Numbered from the stretch's first letter, positions 8,037 through 16,686 are shown. The stretch is 64,000 nucleotides of DNA from an uncultured Alistipes sp. (GCA_944321965.1 CALUNH010000007.1:1-64000); one strand, 5' to 3'. Notes: generated by a model not told the origin, from the letters alone. Translations and numbers: made by a program.

Positions 8037-8930
8037 CTACTCGGCAAAGATCACCACGCGGCTGTTCGGAAGGTCCGGCACATAAACCGTACCCTCGGAG
8101 ACGGTCATGTCGGCAGGCCCGACAAGCGGCTGCTCCAGCGAAAGACCGACGGGTTCCACCGTGCGGCTCTGCAGGTCGATGCGCGAAACACCGGCCGGAG
8201 CCCAGTTCGTCACGTAGAGCGACTGTCCGTCGGACGAGAAGGCGATGCCGTCGTACTGTCCGGGAAGGGTCACGAAAGGCTCCGCAACGGGATTCTGCAG
8301 GTCGGGGATGCGGTAGATGATGTGCTCGCTCCGGGCTTCGCCGTCGGGCGAGTAGCAGGCCGCGTACATCACCCCGTCGCGGATCACCAGCCCGTTGGGC
8401 CCGGGGATCTCCAGCCACAGTTCGGGCGTCCCGGCCTGTGCCGGATCGGAAATGTCCAGCCGGAAGATGTGTCCCGTATTGGTTACCGAAACGTACAGGT
8501 TGTTGCCGTCGGCCGCCAGGTCGTTGACGAAGGCCTCACCCTCGGGCAGAGCGATCGTCTGCGGAACGGCTTCGAGATTCTCCAGGTCATAGGCGACGAT
8601 CTTGTTCACGTCGCAGATGAAGAGGTGGCCGTCACGCAGGTACATGCCGCGCGGGCCGGAGAGGTTGCCGTCGGCGGGAATCAGCACCTCGGAGGCGCCG
8701 TCCCTGTAAAAGACGACGTATCCCCTGCCTTCGGAGTTGAGCGGATCGAGCTGCGTGGAGCCGAAATTGGCGATCAGAATGCCTCCGTCGTAAGGGTAGG
8801 TGCTCTCGCAATAGCGGAGCCCCTCATCGAAGATCGAAACGGAACGTCTCTCCGGCTGCGATCCACAGCCCGAAAAGAGCAGTACGGCCATCAGCGAAAG
8901 GCTGGTCAAGGTCGTTTTTTTCATGGTCAT
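8037..8930 (-). CDS. Lipoprotein with SMP-30/gluconolactonase-like beta-propeller
   Basis: An exported lipoprotein of 297 residues. The signal peptide ends in the lipobox LFSGC (Cys near residue 22). The remainder is built from repeated beta-strand blocks of the sort seen in six-bladed propellers: GPRGMYLRDGHLFICD, NDLAADGNNLYVSVT, GPNGLVIRDGVMYAA, YDGIAFSSDGQSLYVTN and GPADMTVSEGTVYVPD. Each is roughly a sugar-lactonase/NHL style blade. The family includes lactonases and simple binding propellers; I cannot see enough metal ligands to claim enzyme activity. Two ATG codons (8930 and 8924) are equally good starts. The gene lies 55 bases downstream of the nitroreductase on the same strand and may share its transcript. 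Confidence 0.8.
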   Translation of the reverse strand: MTMKKTTLTSLSLMAVLLFSGCGSQPERRSVSIFDEGLRYCESTYPYDGGILIANFGSTQLDPLNSEGRGYVVFYRDGASEVLIPADGNLSGPRGMYLRDGHLFICDVNKIVAYDLENLEAVPQTIALPEGEAFVNDLAADGNNLYVSVTNTGHIFRLDISDPAQAGTPELWLEIPGPNGLVIRDGVMYAACYSPDGEARSEHIIYRIPDLQNPVAEPFVTLPGQYDGIAFSSDGQSLYVTNWAPAGVSRIDLQSRTVEPVGLSLEQPLVGPADMTVSEGTVYVPDLPNSRVVIFAE

Positions 8931-8985
8931 TTCATGATTTTGGTTATACGTTCAGAAAAGGGGCGGAAGGGCGGAGTCGCAAGGC

Positions 8986-9513
8986 TCAAAGCCGGATAAT
9001 CCGAGTCCGGTCGTCGCTTTCGGGCAGGGGCGCCGGAACAAAGTCGGAGTAGCCGACGGCAATGGCGCAGAGCGGCTCGCAATCCGCAGGAATCGGCAGG
9101 AAACTCCGCAGATAATCGGCAGCCTTCCCGGCTTCGGGATCCTCCTTGCGGCGCGGCCGGCCGTGGATGTGCACCCAGCAGGAGCCGAGCCCCTCGTCGA
9201 CGCAGGCCAGTTGGAGCACGGTGGCCGAAATCGCGGCATTCTCCCGCCACAGGTCACTCGTCGACGTCTCCCCCAGAACGACGATCGCCAGAGGCGCATT
9301 CTTCAGAAATCCCGAGCCGTAATCGCGCATGTCGGCCATGCGGGCCACAAGGGCCGGATCGTCGACCACCAGAAAACGGGTCGTGCGCGTATTGCGGGCC
9401 GAAGGGGCCGTCAAAGCCTCCGCAAGCAGCCGGTCCACGACCTCGCGGGGCACCGCCCGATCCGAAAACTTGCGGATCGAACGCCGTTTGGCTATCAATT
9501 CCTTGAATTCCAT
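8986..9513 (-). CDS. Nitroreductase-family NAD(P)H-dependent FMN oxidoreductase
   Basis: Small nitroreductase-fold flavoprotein, 175 residues from the ATG at 9511-9513. The FMN-binding N-terminal motif RRSIRKF is followed by APSARNTR-type sequence, and LQLACVDEGLGSCWVHI matches the conserved helix-strand block with GLGS. The C-terminal AIAVGY is also typical. The true substrate cannot be read from sequence; family members reduce nitro groups, quinones or flavins. I rejected the earlier in-frame start at 9555 because it adds 14 non-conserved residues and overlaps the promoter. The gene is divergent from the HAD gene at 9585, with facing -7 boxes in the 71-base gap. Confidence 0.9.
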   Translation of the reverse strand: MEFKELIAKRRSIRKFSDRAVPREVVDRLLAEALTAPSARNTRTTRFLVVDDPALVARMADMRDYGSGFLKNAPLAIVVLGETSTSDLWRENAAISATVLQLACVDEGLGSCWVHIHGRPRRKEDPEAGKAADYLRSFLPIPADCEPLCAIAVGYSDFVPAPLPESDDRTRIIRL

Positions 9514-9535
9514 AATCTTTAATGTTTCCCGGAGA

Positions 9536-9563
9536 CAAAAATAGGGAAAAAACATTATCTTTG
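9536..9563. promoter_or_regulatory. Divergent -7 boxes between nitroreductase and HAD genes
   Basis: TATCTTTG at 9556-9563 reads towards the HAD gene (ATG 9585). TATTTTTG on the minus strand (complement of 9536-9543) reads towards the nitroreductase. No clear -33 box accompanies either. Confidence 0.5.
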
Positions 9564-9584
9564 AAAATCCAAAATCCCGAAAAA

Positions 9585-10424
9585 ATGGATTACCGTTTCA
9601 CCATAGCCCTGATCTACGACTTCGACGGCACACTCGCCCCGGGCAACATGCAGGAGTACGACTTCATCCCGGCCGTCGGCAAAAGCAACAAGGAGTTCTG
9701 GACCGAAGCCAACACGCTGGCCGAAGAGCAGGATGCCGACATGGTCCTCACCTACATGGCCCGCATGATTCAGGAGGCCAAATCCAAGGGTTTGTCGCTG
9801 TGCCGTGAGGCATTCCAGGAGTCCGGCCGCCGCGTCACGCTCTTCAACGGCGTCCGGGAGTGGTTTTCGAGGATAAACCGTTACGGCGAGGAGCGCGGAA
9901 TCCGCATCCTCCACTACATCAACTCCTCGGGTCTCAAGGAGATCATCGAAGGAACGGAGATCGCTCACGAATTCCGCAAGATCTACGCCTGCTCGTTCCT
10001 CTACGACGTCGACGGAATCGCCTACTGGCCCGCCGTCGCGGTCAACTACACCAACAAGACACAGTTCATCTTCAAGATCAACAAGGGCGTCGAGTCGGTC
10101 TTCGACTCGAAGCTGGTGAACCGCTACATCCCCGAAAACGAACGTCCCGTTCCGTTCCGGCGCATGATCTACGTCGGCGACGGAACCACCGACATCCCCT
10201 GTATGCGGCTGGTGAAGAGTTCCGGAGGCCACTCCATCGCCGTCTACAATCCCGACCAGAAGGGGGCGCGGAAAGAGCTCTCGTCGCTCATCCACGACAA
10301 CCGCGTGAGCCATGTCTGCCCGGCCGACTACTCCGAAGGCTCGGAAATGGACATCCTCGTGAAGACCATCATCGACAAGATCGATCTCGACGACCGGTTG
10401 GAAAAACTCGAAGTCGTCCGCTGA
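9585..10424 (+). CDS. HAD-superfamily phosphatase-like protein
   Basis: A cytoplasmic HAD-like protein of 279 residues. Motif I is YDFDGTLAPG with the nucleophile Asp12 and Asp14. Motif II is probably YINSSG (about residue 111), and motif IV is VGDGTTDIPCM, which supplies the Mg-binding acids. The long cap contains MQEYDFIPAVG and KEFWTE. Together these suggest a real phosphohydrolase of unknown substrate. The ATG at 9585 was chosen over an upstream TTG-initiated extension because it follows the -7 box TATCTTTG by 21 bases. The next gene starts 5 bases after the stop, so the HAD gene and the ABC-like pair may form one transcript. Confidence 0.85.
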   Translation: MDYRFTIALIYDFDGTLAPGNMQEYDFIPAVGKSNKEFWTEANTLAEEQDADMVLTYMARMIQEAKSKGLSLCREAFQESGRRVTLFNGVREWFSRINRYGEERGIRILHYINSSGLKEIIEGTEIAHEFRKIYACSFLYDVDGIAYWPAVAVNYTNKTQFIFKINKGVESVFDSKLVNRYIPENERPVPFRRMIYVGDGTTDIPCMRLVKSSGGHSIAVYNPDQKGARKELSSLIHDNRVSHVCPADYSEGSEMDILVKTIIDKIDLDDRLEKLEVVR

Positions 10425-10429
10425 ACACC

Positions 10430-11017
10430 ATGACATCCGCACCCGGAAAACGAATCTATACCCGACGCTGGATCCGCCCCGAACGACTCGGAGGATCCCC
10501 CGAATGGACCGCCGGACTCAGGCGTCACCCCAGGGCCCTGTGGATCACCGTGGGGTTGCTGACCCTCTGCATCCTGCTGCCCGTCGCGGGATTCCCGGGA
10601 CTCTACGTCGCGGCCGTGGCCTGCGGCGCCTTTTATCTCGACGACGAACCCCTGGAACTCCTCAGGCTCCCGGAGCTGAATGCCGGTCGGCTGCTCGTCC
10701 GCAAGGTCCTCACCGCCTGGCGGAACTACTTCCTGCTGACGCTGCCCTTCACCCTGCTGGCCATCCTCGCACACCCCCGCACGGCCTGGATAGCCGCCGC
10801 ATGGGCCCCGCTGGCGGCGTTGGCCCTGCTCTATGCCGTGGTGGCCAAATACGCACACTACGCCCCCGAAAAACCCCGCCGTCAACCCCTGGCCGCACGC
10901 TTCGGAAGCGCCGGATTCCTCTTCCCCGTACTGCTGCCCCTGAGCCTCGCCCTTACGGTCAGCTACGCCCTGCGGGCCGAACGCAACCTCAACCGCTACC
11001 TCCATGATTACGATTGA
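10430..11017 (+). CDS. Small membrane protein paired with an ABC ATPase-like protein
   Basis: A 195-residue membrane protein with about four or five hydrophobic segments (near 36-52, 54-66, 96-113, 115-135, 155-180 of the protein). The N-terminus is basic (RRWIRPERLGG) and probably cytoplasmic. Its 3' end overlaps the ATPase-like gene at 11004 by 14 bases, indicating translational coupling, so the pair probably acts together as a reduced ABC-2-like exporter or regulator. It is much smaller than usual ABC-2 permeases. I do not recognise a specific family; the transporter role is inferred from the neighbour. Confidence 0.7.
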   Translation: MTSAPGKRIYTRRWIRPERLGGSPEWTAGLRRHPRALWITVGLLTLCILLPVAGFPGLYVAAVACGAFYLDDEPLELLRLPELNAGRLLVRKVLTAWRNYFLLTLPFTLLAILAHPRTAWIAAAWAPLAALALLYAVVAKYAHYAPEKPRRQPLAARFGSAGFLFPVLLPLSLALTVSYALRAERNLNRYLHDYD

Positions 11018-11660
11018 TACACTCCGGGTCCGCGAGGGCAGGCGGATCCTGCTCGACGGCGTGACAATGCACCTGCCCGGAAATGCCGTCCACGGAATCA
11101 CCGGCGAGGGGAGGAGTCTCCTGCTGCAGACCGTCTGCGGGCTCGTAACGCCCGAAACGGGTTCGGTATCCGAATCCGGACATCCGCTGCAACGACGCGA
11201 AATGGCGTTCTTAGCAGCCGACCCGCACTTCTGGCCCGGACTCACGGCCCGCGACTGCATCGGGCTGGTGCGGTACAACGACCGGACGGAGTACCCTGAA
11301 GCACTGATCCGCCGCTTCCCCGTACCGCTTGACACGGAAGCCCGGACCCTGCCGTCCCGGGAACGCAAGCACCTCGGCATCATCCTTACGCTGATGCGCG
11401 ACAAACGCATCCTGCTGCTCGACGAACCCTTCCGGGAGTTGGAGCCCGAACGGCTCTTCGTCATGCAACAGCTCCTCCTCCACCTCGGGACCGAAGGGCG
11501 GACCGTGCTGCTCACCTCCGGGAAGATCACACCCCTCGAAGGGGTTTGCGACGACCTCTACCTGCTGGGCGGAGGCCGTGTCCTCGCCCGTTACGAGCAC
11601 TACGAACTGGGACGTGTGGCCGGGATTCCGGATTCCGGTTCGGAAATCCCGAAAAATTGA
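11004..11660 (+). CDS. Degenerate ABC transporter ATP-binding protein
   Basis: A 218-residue ABC-type nucleotide-binding domain that keeps the Walker B motif and catalytic Glu (ILLLDEP, Glu141). Other motifs are altered. In the Walker A loop the invariant Lys is replaced by Arg (GITGEGRS, residues 31-38). The LSGGQ signature is replaced by LPSRERK, and the switch His appears replaced (TVLLTSGK). The protein may bind nucleotide weakly or act without hydrolysis. It overlaps the upstream membrane-protein gene by 14 bases. The 37-base gap to rdgB contains a weak -7-like TATCTTCG. The family is clear, activity doubtful. Confidence 0.8.
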   Translation: MITIDTLRVREGRRILLDGVTMHLPGNAVHGITGEGRSLLLQTVCGLVTPETGSVSESGHPLQRREMAFLAADPHFWPGLTARDCIGLVRYNDRTEYPEALIRRFPVPLDTEARTLPSRERKHLGIILTLMRDKRILLLDEPFRELEPERLFVMQQLLLHLGTEGRTVLLTSGKITPLEGVCDDLYLLGGGRVLARYEHYELGRVAGIPDSGSEIPKN

Positions 11661-11697
11661 GTATCTTCGCAGTAGAATCCGCGTACGGAAAACGATC

Positions 11698-12279
11698 ATG
11701 AAAATTCTTTTCGCCACCAACAATACACACAAGCTCAGTGAGGTACAGGCCGTGCTGGGCGACGGGTATACGCTCGTGACGCCCCGCGAATGCGGTGTCA
11801 TGGAGGAGATCCCCGAAGAGCAGGAGACCCTCGAAGGAAACGCCTTGCAAAAGGCCCGTTACCTGCACGACCGCACCGGGCTGGACTGCTTCGCCGACGA
11901 TACCGGGCTCGAAGTCGAGGCGCTGGGCGGGGCCCCCGGCGTGCACTCGGCCCGCTACGCCACCGACGGACACGACTTTGCGGCCAACAACCGCCTGCTG
12001 CTGAAGAATCTCCAGGGCGTCGAGAACCGACGGGCCCGCTTCCGAACGGTCATTGCATTGATCCTCAACGGTGAAGAACACCTCTTCGAAGGGGTGGTCG
12101 AGGGACGCATCCTCGACCATGAAACCGGCCACGAAGGATTCGGGTTCGACCCGCTGTTCGTCCCCGACGGTTGCGAACGCACCTTTGCCGAGATGAGCGC
12201 CGCGGAGAAAAACGCCATTTCACACCGCGGACGCGCCGTGCGCAAACTGGCCGAATACCTCCACGCACACGAAAAATAG
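11698..12279 (+). CDS. rdgB: XTP/dITP pyrophosphatase (HAM1 family)
   Basis: RdgB hydrolyses non-canonical purine nucleoside triphosphates (ITP, dITP, XTP) to the monophosphates and keeps them out of DNA. Signature blocks are clear: FATNNTHKLSEV at the N-terminus, TLEGNALQKARY, FADDTGLEVEALGGAPGVHSARYA, and GFGFDPLFVPDG, ending AEKNAISHRGRAV. The 193 residues from the ATG at 11698 match the family's usual length; the frame is open upstream but unrelated there. The next gene, an oxidoreductase, starts 33 bases after the stop. Confidence 0.97.
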   Translation: MKILFATNNTHKLSEVQAVLGDGYTLVTPRECGVMEEIPEEQETLEGNALQKARYLHDRTGLDCFADDTGLEVEALGGAPGVHSARYATDGHDFAANNRLLLKNLQGVENRRARFRTVIALILNGEEHLFEGVVEGRILDHETGHEGFGFDPLFVPDGCERTFAEMSAAEKNAISHRGRAVRKLAEYLHAHEK

Positions 12280-12312
12280 AGGCAAAACACAAAACAACAG
12301 CGGAAGAAAACA

Positions 12313-13299
12313 ATGGAACCGAAAAAGATCGTCCGGTGGGGGATTCTAGGATGCGGCGACGTCTGCGAACGCAAGAGCGGTCCGCCGATGTACCTCACGG
12401 AGCACTCGGCACTCGTGGCCGTCATGCGGCGCGACGCGGAGAAGGCCGCCGATTTCGCATGCCGTCACGGCGTTGCCCGCTTCTACACCGATGCCGGGGC
12501 GCTGATCGCCGATCCCGAGGTCGACATCGTTTACGTCGCCACGCCCCACGCCTCGCACAAGGAACTGACAATCCGCGCCCTGGAGGCCGGGAAACCCGTC
12601 TATGTCGAAAAGCCCATGGCGTTGAACCATGCCGAGTGCCGGGAGATGCTCGCCGCGGCGGAACGCTGCGGGCAGAAGCTCTTCGTAGCCTATTACCGGC
12701 GGTCGCTGCCCTATTTCCAAAAGGTCCGGGAGATGCTGGAGGAGGGGAGAATCGGAACCCCGCAGCAGGTCGAGGTCCGTTACCTGCGTCCGGCAGGCCC
12801 CGAAGACCGCGATCCGGCCCGGCTGCCGTGGCGCCTGCGCCGCGAGGTGGGCGGTGACGGCTACTTCTACGACATGGCCCCGCACACGCTCGACATCCTC
12901 GACTTTCTGCTCGGAGAGATCTCGGAGGCCCAAGGGGTGAAGAGCAACCTCGGAGGGCTGTACGAGGTGGCCGATACGGTCTCGGCCGCACTCCGGTTCC
13001 GCTCGGGCATCGTCGGAACCGGCGTCTGGAGCTTCGTCGCTCAGCCCGAAGAGGCCGAGGATTCGGTCCTCATCGTCGGCAGCCGGGGCTCGATCCGCTT
13101 CAGCACCTTCGCCTTCACGCCCCTCGAACTCACGACTCCCGAAGGTACGGAGCGCTTCGCCATCGAACCCCCGAAGCATATTCAGGGCCCGATGATCGCG
13201 TCGATCGTCGCCGAACTCCGCGGTGAGGGACACTGCCCCTCGACCGGCGTATCGGCAGCCCGGACTTCGCGGATCATGGATGAAATCATGAAGGAATAA
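12313..13299 (+). CDS. Gfo/Idh/MocA-family NAD(P)-dependent oxidoreductase
   Basis: A 328-residue oxidoreductase. The N-terminal Rossmann fold starts WGILGCGDVCERKSGP, and the family's diagnostic EKP motif is present (VYVEKPMALNHAEC, about residue 97). The C-terminal alpha/beta domain contains DMAPHTLDILDFLLGE, whose His is the usual catalytic residue. Members act on sugars, inositols and their derivatives; nothing nearby fixes the substrate. It follows rdgB closely and ends 21 bases before folE, which has its own -7 box. Confidence 0.93.
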   Translation: MEPKKIVRWGILGCGDVCERKSGPPMYLTEHSALVAVMRRDAEKAADFACRHGVARFYTDAGALIADPEVDIVYVATPHASHKELTIRALEAGKPVYVEKPMALNHAECREMLAAAERCGQKLFVAYYRRSLPYFQKVREMLEEGRIGTPQQVEVRYLRPAGPEDRDPARLPWRLRREVGGDGYFYDMAPHTLDILDFLLGEISEAQGVKSNLGGLYEVADTVSAALRFRSGIVGTGVWSFVAQPEEAEDSVLIVGSRGSIRFSTFAFTPLELTTPEGTERFAIEPPKHIQGPMIASIVAELRGEGHCPSTGVSAARTSRIMDEIMKE

Positions 13300-13304
13300 A
13301 TCGC

Positions 13305-13312
13305 TATCTTTG
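13305..13312 (+). promoter_or_regulatory. -7 box just before folE
   Basis: TATCTTTG ends only 8 bases before the folE ATG, so the transcript would begin at or next to the start codon. No clear -33 box is visible. Confidence 0.5.
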
Positions 13313-13320
13313 CCCCCGCT

Positions 13321-13929
13321 ATGGAGACGAAAAACTACGACAAGGAGGAGCGCTTCGACCCCGCAACGGTCGAAGCCCTCAAAGGACACTATACGGAGAT
13401 CCTGCGCCTGCTGGGCGAAGACCCCTCGCGCGAAGGATTGCTGAAAACCCCCGAACGGGTCGCCAAGGCGATGTCGTTCCTCACGAAGGGGTACGACGAA
13501 AACCCGCTCGAAATCATCCGCTCGGCCACGTTCCGCGAAGAGTACAAGCAGATGGTGCTGGTCAAGGACATCGAACTCTACTCGCTGTGCGAACACCACA
13601 TGCTGCCCTTCTACGGCAAGGCCCACGTCGCCTACATCCCCAACGGATACATCACCGGGCTGTCGAAGATCGCCCGCGTGGTGGAGTGTTTCGCCCGGCG
13701 GCTGCAGGTCCAGGAGCGGCTGACGGTCCAGATCCGCGACTGCATCCAGGAGGCCCTCAGCCCCATGGGCGTCGCCGTGGTCATCGAGGCCAGCCACATG
13801 TGTATGCAGATGCGCGGCATCGAGAAACAGCAGTCCGCCACCACCACCTCGGCATTTACGGGCATCTTCCTCTCCGACCACCGCACCCGCGAGGAGTTCA
13901 TGACCCTCATCTCGCACAAGTATCGGTAA
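13321..13929 (+). CDS. folE: GTP cyclohydrolase I
   Basis: FolE converts GTP to 7,8-dihydroneopterin triphosphate, the first step of folate and, through QueD, of queuosine synthesis. Zinc and active-site motifs are intact: [18 protein letters not shown] with the Cys and two His ligands, and the second Cys in HMCMQMRG, followed by [12 protein letters not shown]. At 202 residues the length is normal. The ATG at 13321 lies only 8 bases after a -7 box. The gene ends at a strong terminator. A QueD homologue, which would use the FolE product, lies 6 kb away at 19598. Confidence 0.98.
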   Translation: METKNYDKEERFDPATVEALKGHYTEILRLLGEDPSREGLLKTPERVAKAMSFLTKGYDENPLEIIRSATFREEYKQMVLVKDIELYSLCEHHMLPFYGKAHVAYIPNGYITGLSKIARVVECFARRLQVQERLTVQIRDCIQEALSPMGVAVVIEASHMCMQMRGIEKQQSATTTSAFTGIFLSDHRTREEFMTLISHKYR

Positions 13930-13955
13930 AACCCGAATTTCAGACCCTTTCCTGC

Positions 13956-13990
13956 AACCGGAAATCCCTCGTTGGGGATTTCCGGTTTTT
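13956..13990 (+). terminator. Terminator after folE
   Basis: A 13-base stem (AACCGGAAATCCC with GGGATTTCCGGTT) is followed by a T-run. Confidence 0.88.
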
Positions 13991-14085
13991 TCATGTCCCG
14001 TTCGGACCCGGACGCCGCAATCCCCCCGAACAGGGAACGAAATTTGAATCCCGGGAGGGGACAGCAAACCAAAAATCAAAACATC

Positions 14086-14727
14086 ATGAACGTCAAACAA
14101 CTCCGTTACATTGCGTTCGCGCTCGTTGCAGCCGCGTTCTGCTCGTGCCAGAAAGACCCCTCGACGTCGGATCTCCACAGGGATTATCTGGTCTACACCG
14201 CCCACGATTCCGGGACCGACTTCTCGGCAATCGACACCTACTACCTCCCGGACAGCATCCTGGTGATCGGAAACAGCGATCAGACCGAATACTGGAAGGA
14301 TGAGGATGCCCTGACGATCATCGACGCCATAGCGGGCGGCATGAACGATGCAGGCTACACGCGCTCCGACGACAAAACCGCGGCCAACGTGGGACTCCAG
14401 CTCAGCTATGTGCGGCAGGAAACCTATTTCGTCGGGTACAACAACCCTTACTGGTGGTGGTACTATCCCTACTACTGGGCACCCGGATACTGGGGCAACT
14501 GGGCCGGATGGCACTATCCCTACAGCGTCTACTACGCCTACACCGCAGGTTCGCTGCTCGTGGAGATGCTCAACCTCGAAGCCGAACAGGACAACGGACG
14601 CAAACTCCCCGTCGTCTGGGACACCTTCATCGGCGGCCTGCTGACCTCCGATGCCGAACTCAACCTCCAGCGCACCGTCGAGGGCGTGGAGCAGGCTTTC
14701 GCACAGTCGCCCTACCTGGTAAAATAG
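14086..14727 (+). CDS. DUF4136-like lipoprotein
   Basis: An exported lipoprotein of 213 residues. The signal peptide ends in FCSC with the lipid-bearing Cys near residue 20. The mature part begins with DYLVYTAHDSGTDFSAIDTYYLPDS-like sequence and has an aromatic stretch in the middle (repeated Tyr/Trp/Pro near residues 122-152) before a helical end (TVEGVEQAFAQSP). This layout fits the DUF4136 lipoproteins, whose role is unknown. The ATG at 14086 is chosen over an upstream TTG. It lies 23 bases before an outer-membrane beta-barrel gene, and the two are probably co-transcribed envelope proteins. Confidence 0.82.
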   Translation: MNVKQLRYIAFALVAAAFCSCQKDPSTSDLHRDYLVYTAHDSGTDFSAIDTYYLPDSILVIGNSDQTEYWKDEDALTIIDAIAGGMNDAGYTRSDDKTAANVGLQLSYVRQETYFVGYNNPYWWWYYPYYWAPGYWGNWAGWHYPYSVYYAYTAGSLLVEMLNLEAEQDNGRKLPVVWDTFIGGLLTSDAELNLQRTVEGVEQAFAQSPYLVK

Positions 14728-14750
14728 TTTAACGCAAAATCACTCCGATC

Positions 14751-15377
14751 ATGAAAACATCGAAATACTTCAAAACCCTTGCATTCTGCGTCGTCATGCT
14801 GGCCGCCTCGCTGCCGGGCAAAGCGCAGGTCTTCCCCAACACCTATCTCAACATCGACTGGCAGATGGGTGTGCCCCTCGGAGACGACTTCGCCGACAAA
14901 ACATCGGGTTGGGGCATGAACTTCGAAGGCGGATACTTCGTCTCGCCGGCCATCACCGTAGGTCCCTTCATCTCCTACCAGACCAACCTGCAGGACATCG
15001 ACCGCCAGACCCTCGACCTGGGGGACGGCGCCGCCCTGACCACCAATCAGAAACACGCCCTGTTCCAACTGCCGTTCGGTGTCACGAGCCGATACAACTG
15101 GCTTACCGACAGCGTTTTCCAACCCTATGTCGGCATGAAGATAGGAGCCTGCTACGCCGAAATGTCCTCCTATTACTACATCGTCAGACAATACTCCGAG
15201 AGCTGGGGATTCTATATGTCGCCGGAAGTCGGCGTGTCGATCTTCCCGCGCCCCGACTACCGGATGGGATTCCACGTGGCAATCTACTACAGCTACGCCA
15301 CCAACAGCAGCGACGTGCTGGTCTACAAGATCAACAACATCAACAACTTCGGCATCCGCGTCGGCGTCTCGTTCTGA
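14751..15377 (+). CDS. Outer-membrane beta-barrel protein
   Basis: A 208-residue exported protein with a signal peptide (cleavage likely after GKAQ, near residue 24). Its alternating-strand sequence is typical of a small eight-stranded barrel, with repeated aromatic/Gly strands such as GWGMNFEGGYFVSPAITVG and a C-terminal strand ending in Phe (FGIRVGVSF), the usual signal for outer-membrane insertion. Function is unknown. It is probably co-transcribed with the DUF4136-like lipoprotein upstream and is followed by a terminator. Confidence 0.85.
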   Translation: MKTSKYFKTLAFCVVMLAASLPGKAQVFPNTYLNIDWQMGVPLGDDFADKTSGWGMNFEGGYFVSPAITVGPFISYQTNLQDIDRQTLDLGDGAALTTNQKHALFQLPFGVTSRYNWLTDSVFQPYVGMKIGACYAEMSSYYYIVRQYSESWGFYMSPEVGVSIFPRPDYRMGFHVAIYYSYATNSSDVLVYKINNINNFGIRVGVSF

Positions 15378-15398
15378 CGCTCGCACCGATACGAAACG

Positions 15399-15432
15399 AA
15401 AAGCCGGACCTTGCTGCAAGGTCCGGCTTTTT
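15399..15432 (+). terminator. Terminator after beta-barrel gene
   Basis: A long GC-rich stem (AAAGCCGGACCTTG and its complement) is followed by TTTTT. Confidence 0.88.
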
Positions 15433-15453
15433 CTGGAGACCGGATTTCCCGAT

Positions 15454-15575
15454 CCCCCGAACAGAGGCCGGTTTCCCGACACACCCCCCGAACAGAGGCC
15501 GAATCTCCGACACACCCCCGAACAGAGGCCGGATTTCCGACACACCCCCGAACAGAGGCCGGATTTCCGCCCCCT
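15454..15575. repeat. 30-31 bp tandem repeat, four copies
   Basis: The word CCCCCGAACAGAGGCC recurs at 15454, 15485, 15515 and 15545. The units, 30-31 bases long with small differences, lie between a terminator and the 3' end of the convergent aldo/keto reductase gene. The spacers between copies are too short and too repetitive for a CRISPR array. Confidence 0.88.
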
Positions 15576-15587
15576 CCGGGCAGTTGC

Positions 15588-16592
15588 CTACCCGCGGGTC
15601 AGGTGCTCGATCCGGGCCAGCTCGTCGTCCGAGAAGTTCAGGTTCTCCATCGCCCGCAGATTGTCGGCAATCTGGGCCGTCGAACTGGCCCCGATGATCA
15701 CCGACGAGATGCGTTCGTCGCGCAACAGCCACGACAGCGCCATTTCGGCCAGCGTCTGACCCCGCTGCCGGGCCAGGTCGTCGAGGCCCCGGAGACGGTT
15801 CAGCGTCGCCTCGTCGAGCACCTCGCTCCGCAGCGTCCGCCCCTCGGACATGCGCGAACCGGCCGGAATACCGCCCAGGTAACGGTTCGTCAGCAACCCC
15901 TGGGCCAGCGGCGAGAAGACAATGAAGCCCGACCCGGCCGCCACCGAAAGGTCGAAGACCCCGCTTTCGACCGGCGCACGGTCGAGCAGGTTGTAACGGT
16001 CCTGAAAGAGCAGGCACGGCACGTCGCGCGCCGCCAGATAGTCGAAGGCAAAACGCGCCGCTTCGAGCGGGTAGCGCGAAAGACCGATGTAGAGCGCCCG
16101 ACCGCTGCGGACGATATCGACCAGCGCCTGCAGGGTCTCTTCGAGGGGTGTCTCGGGATCGTAGCGGTGCGAATAGAAGAGATCCACATAATCGAGTTTC
16201 ATGCGCCGGAGGCTCTGGTCGAGGCTCGCCATCAGGTATTTGCGCGATCCCCAGTTGCCATAGGGCCCGGGCCACATGTCGTATCCGGCCTTCGTTGAGA
16301 TGAAGAGTTCGTCGCGGTAGGGGCGGAACGACCGTTCCATCAGACGTCCGAAATTCTCCTCCGCCGTGCCGTACTCCGGACCGTAGTTGTTGGCCAGGTC
16401 GAAGTGCACGATCCCGCGGTCGAAGGCGTAACGGGCCATTTCGCACACCTTCGAAAAGCTCTGGCGGCTGCCGAAATTCTGCCACAGCCCGAGCGACACC
16501 AGCGGCAGCAACACGCCGCTCCGTCCCGCCCGGCGGTAGATCATGCCGTCGTCGTAACGCGACGGCGAAGGGTTGTAAGGGGGTTCGATCAT
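15588..16592 (-). CDS. Aldo/keto reductase (YghZ-like)
   Basis: A 334-residue NADPH-dependent aldo/keto reductase. The catalytic tetrad is visible: Asp and Tyr in FDLANNYGPEYG, Lys in STKAGYDMWPGPYGNWG, and His in YSHRYDPETPLEET. The phrase YGNWGSRKYLMASLDQSLRRM and the C-terminal SSVIIGASSTAQI match the YghZ group, which reduces L-glyceraldehyde-3-phosphate and methylglyoxal. The exact substrate is inferred only from that likeness. It starts at the ATG at 16592. The gene lies downstream of polA on the same strand with a gap of about 95 bases. Confidence 0.93.
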   Translation of the reverse strand: MIEPPYNPSPSRYDDGMIYRRAGRSGVLLPLVSLGLWQNFGSRQSFSKVCEMARYAFDRGIVHFDLANNYGPEYGTAEENFGRLMERSFRPYRDELFISTKAGYDMWPGPYGNWGSRKYLMASLDQSLRRMKLDYVDLFYSHRYDPETPLEETLQALVDIVRSGRALYIGLSRYPLEAARFAFDYLAARDVPCLLFQDRYNLLDRAPVESGVFDLSVAAGSGFIVFSPLAQGLLTNRYLGGIPAGSRMSEGRTLRSEVLDEATLNRLRGLDDLARQRGQTLAEMALSWLLRDERISSVIIGASSTAQIADNLRAMENLNFSDDELARIEHLTRG

Positions 16593-16686
16593 ACCTCTCT
16601 GAATTTATCGTTGCGGAGCCTCTCCCGGAGCGTCCCCCTCCTTCAACGGCAGGGCGTCACTCTCCGGCGGGCGTCCCCGGTTTCAC

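Noticed and set aside
12346..14514. 722-residue minus-strand frame across the oxidoreductase, folE and the lipoprotein
   Set aside because: Crosses three well-supported plus-strand genes, with shadow composition and no motifs.
15454..15575. Possible CRISPR array
   Set aside because: Contiguous tandem units with no unique spacers, and no cas genes nearby.
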